From: CAYLWN01 sp964387625
Lineage (GTDB): Bacteria > Patescibacteriota > Microgenomatia > UBA10105
Direction: 5' to 3'
Length of the DNA stretch: 12,278 nucleotides
Assembly (NCBI GenBank): GCA_964387625.1
Contig: CAYLWN010000029.1
Location: 1 to 12,278, forward strand
Made by a program: the position numbers and the translations under genes. Each line of letters opens with the position of its first letter. Position 1 is the stretch's first letter. Positions 11,867-12,278 of this stretch are shown piece by piece. The notes under the pieces are model-generated. The model did no database searches, had not been told where the DNA came from, and was given only the letters and a program-made list of their open reading frames with translations.

Positions 11867-12278
11867 ATGGAAATAAAAGTACCGAGTGAAATTGAAGAGT
11901 TAACTGTAAATATAGATCCTGAAATGAAAACTTTAGTCAAGTTTCTAAAACCTTTTTTGTTTTCAACAGGATTAGGTTTAACTAACGAAAGCGATGAATT
12001 TGCAAAAGCTATAACCAATAATTTATTAAAAATTATTTTTTGGAATGATTCAGGTAATCATTTTATTGAATTTGTTCGAGATTATATTCCATATAATAAT
12101 CAAATTACATTTTTAAAAACTTTAGTAAAAGGCAACATTGGAAGCATTGAATTTATGCCTCCTGAAAATGGCAGTAAACCTATAAGTTCAAAAATAAGAA
12201 TACTTTCTCAAATTATTGATGTATTTTTAAATAAATATCCGGATGGAACTAAAAAATTGAAATTTATCCAACAAGTCA
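11867..12278 (+). CDS. Uncharacterised protein, 3'-partial
   Basis: The frame from ATG 11867 (MEIKVPSEIEELTVNIDPEM) stays open for 137 codons to the window edge, so the C-terminus is missing. I do not recognise it. The visible part is soluble in character, with an amphipathic stretch LVKFLKPFLFSTGLGLTNES, an aromatic patch IIFWNDSGNHFIEFVRDYIP and alternating strands and helices. The frame starts 24 bp after the preceding stop, has no Shine-Dalgarno site and has a possible TATAAT box in the gap. An open frame of this length in AT-rich DNA, where stops are frequent, supports it being coding. Confidence 0.7.
   Translation, partial: MEIKVPSEIEELTVNIDPEMKTLVKFLKPFLFSTGLGLTNESDEFAKAITNNLLKIIFWNDSGNHFIEFVRDYIPYNNQITFLKTLVKGNIGSIEFMPPENGSKPISSKIRILSQIIDVFLNKYPDGTKKLKFIQQV

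Noticed and set aside
3036..12018. Short open frames on the minus strand (for example 3036-3236, 10008-10277, 11809-12018)
   Set aside because: All lie opposite well-supported + strand genes, are short and have no recognisable motifs.

Overview
This is an AT-rich stretch with every gene on the + strand, tightly packed, with gaps of 3 to 7 bp inside gene groups. The bacterial housekeeping set (rpsU, a YqeY protein, ybeY, dnaX, ybaB) uses the standard stop code, with TGA as a real stop in mvaD and dnaX. Few starts have a Shine-Dalgarno site, promoters are TATAAT-type, and word-like repeats fill the intergenic gaps. Together with archaeal-flavoured accessory enzymes (a DUF355 adenosine-specific kinase, short-form adenosylhomocysteinase, one mevalonate-pathway gene), this suggests a small uncultivated bacterium, most likely a Patescibacteria/CPR-type genome recovered as a scaffold. 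That placement is inference. A run of exactly 100 N (2730-2829) marks a scaffold join.

Layout. 1-2694: a 5'-cut Nudix hydrolase, an unrecognised 421-residue protein with a methyltransferase-like C-terminal half, and mvaD (diphosphomevalonate decarboxylase), in one close-packed group. 2695-2889: a palindromic repeat containing the gap. 2890-5152: a patatin-like phospholipase, a DHH-superfamily (MYG1-like) protein behind its own promoter, and a DUF355 adenosine-specific kinase. 5153-5337: two palindromes and the rpsU promoter. 5338-7962: rpsU, YqeY-domain protein, ybeY and dnaX, with palindromic or low-complexity spacers. 8049-10707: ybaB, a PfkB kinase close to the mycobacterial adenosine kinase type, a nested palindromic repeat, and ahcY. 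10708-10874: a stem-loop and another repeat. 10875-12278: a GNAT acetyltransferase and two unrecognised proteins, the last cut by the window end.

How the genes fit together. AhcY splits S-adenosylhomocysteine into adenosine and homocysteine, and the PfkB kinase just upstream would turn adenosine into AMP. That is a plausible adenosine-salvage pair, with the DUF355 protein as a second possible adenosine-phosphorylating enzyme about 3 kb away. The rpsU to ybaB block is translation, ribosome maturation and replication housekeeping.

I found no clear new multi-gene system, defence locus, phage or CRISPR array. The most informative unexplained structure is the intergenic DNA: related palindromic elements with (T)GTCAT...ATGAC ends, one holding another palindrome in its loop and one interrupted by the assembly gap. 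Their conserved ATGAC ends create misleading upstream start codons for three genes.
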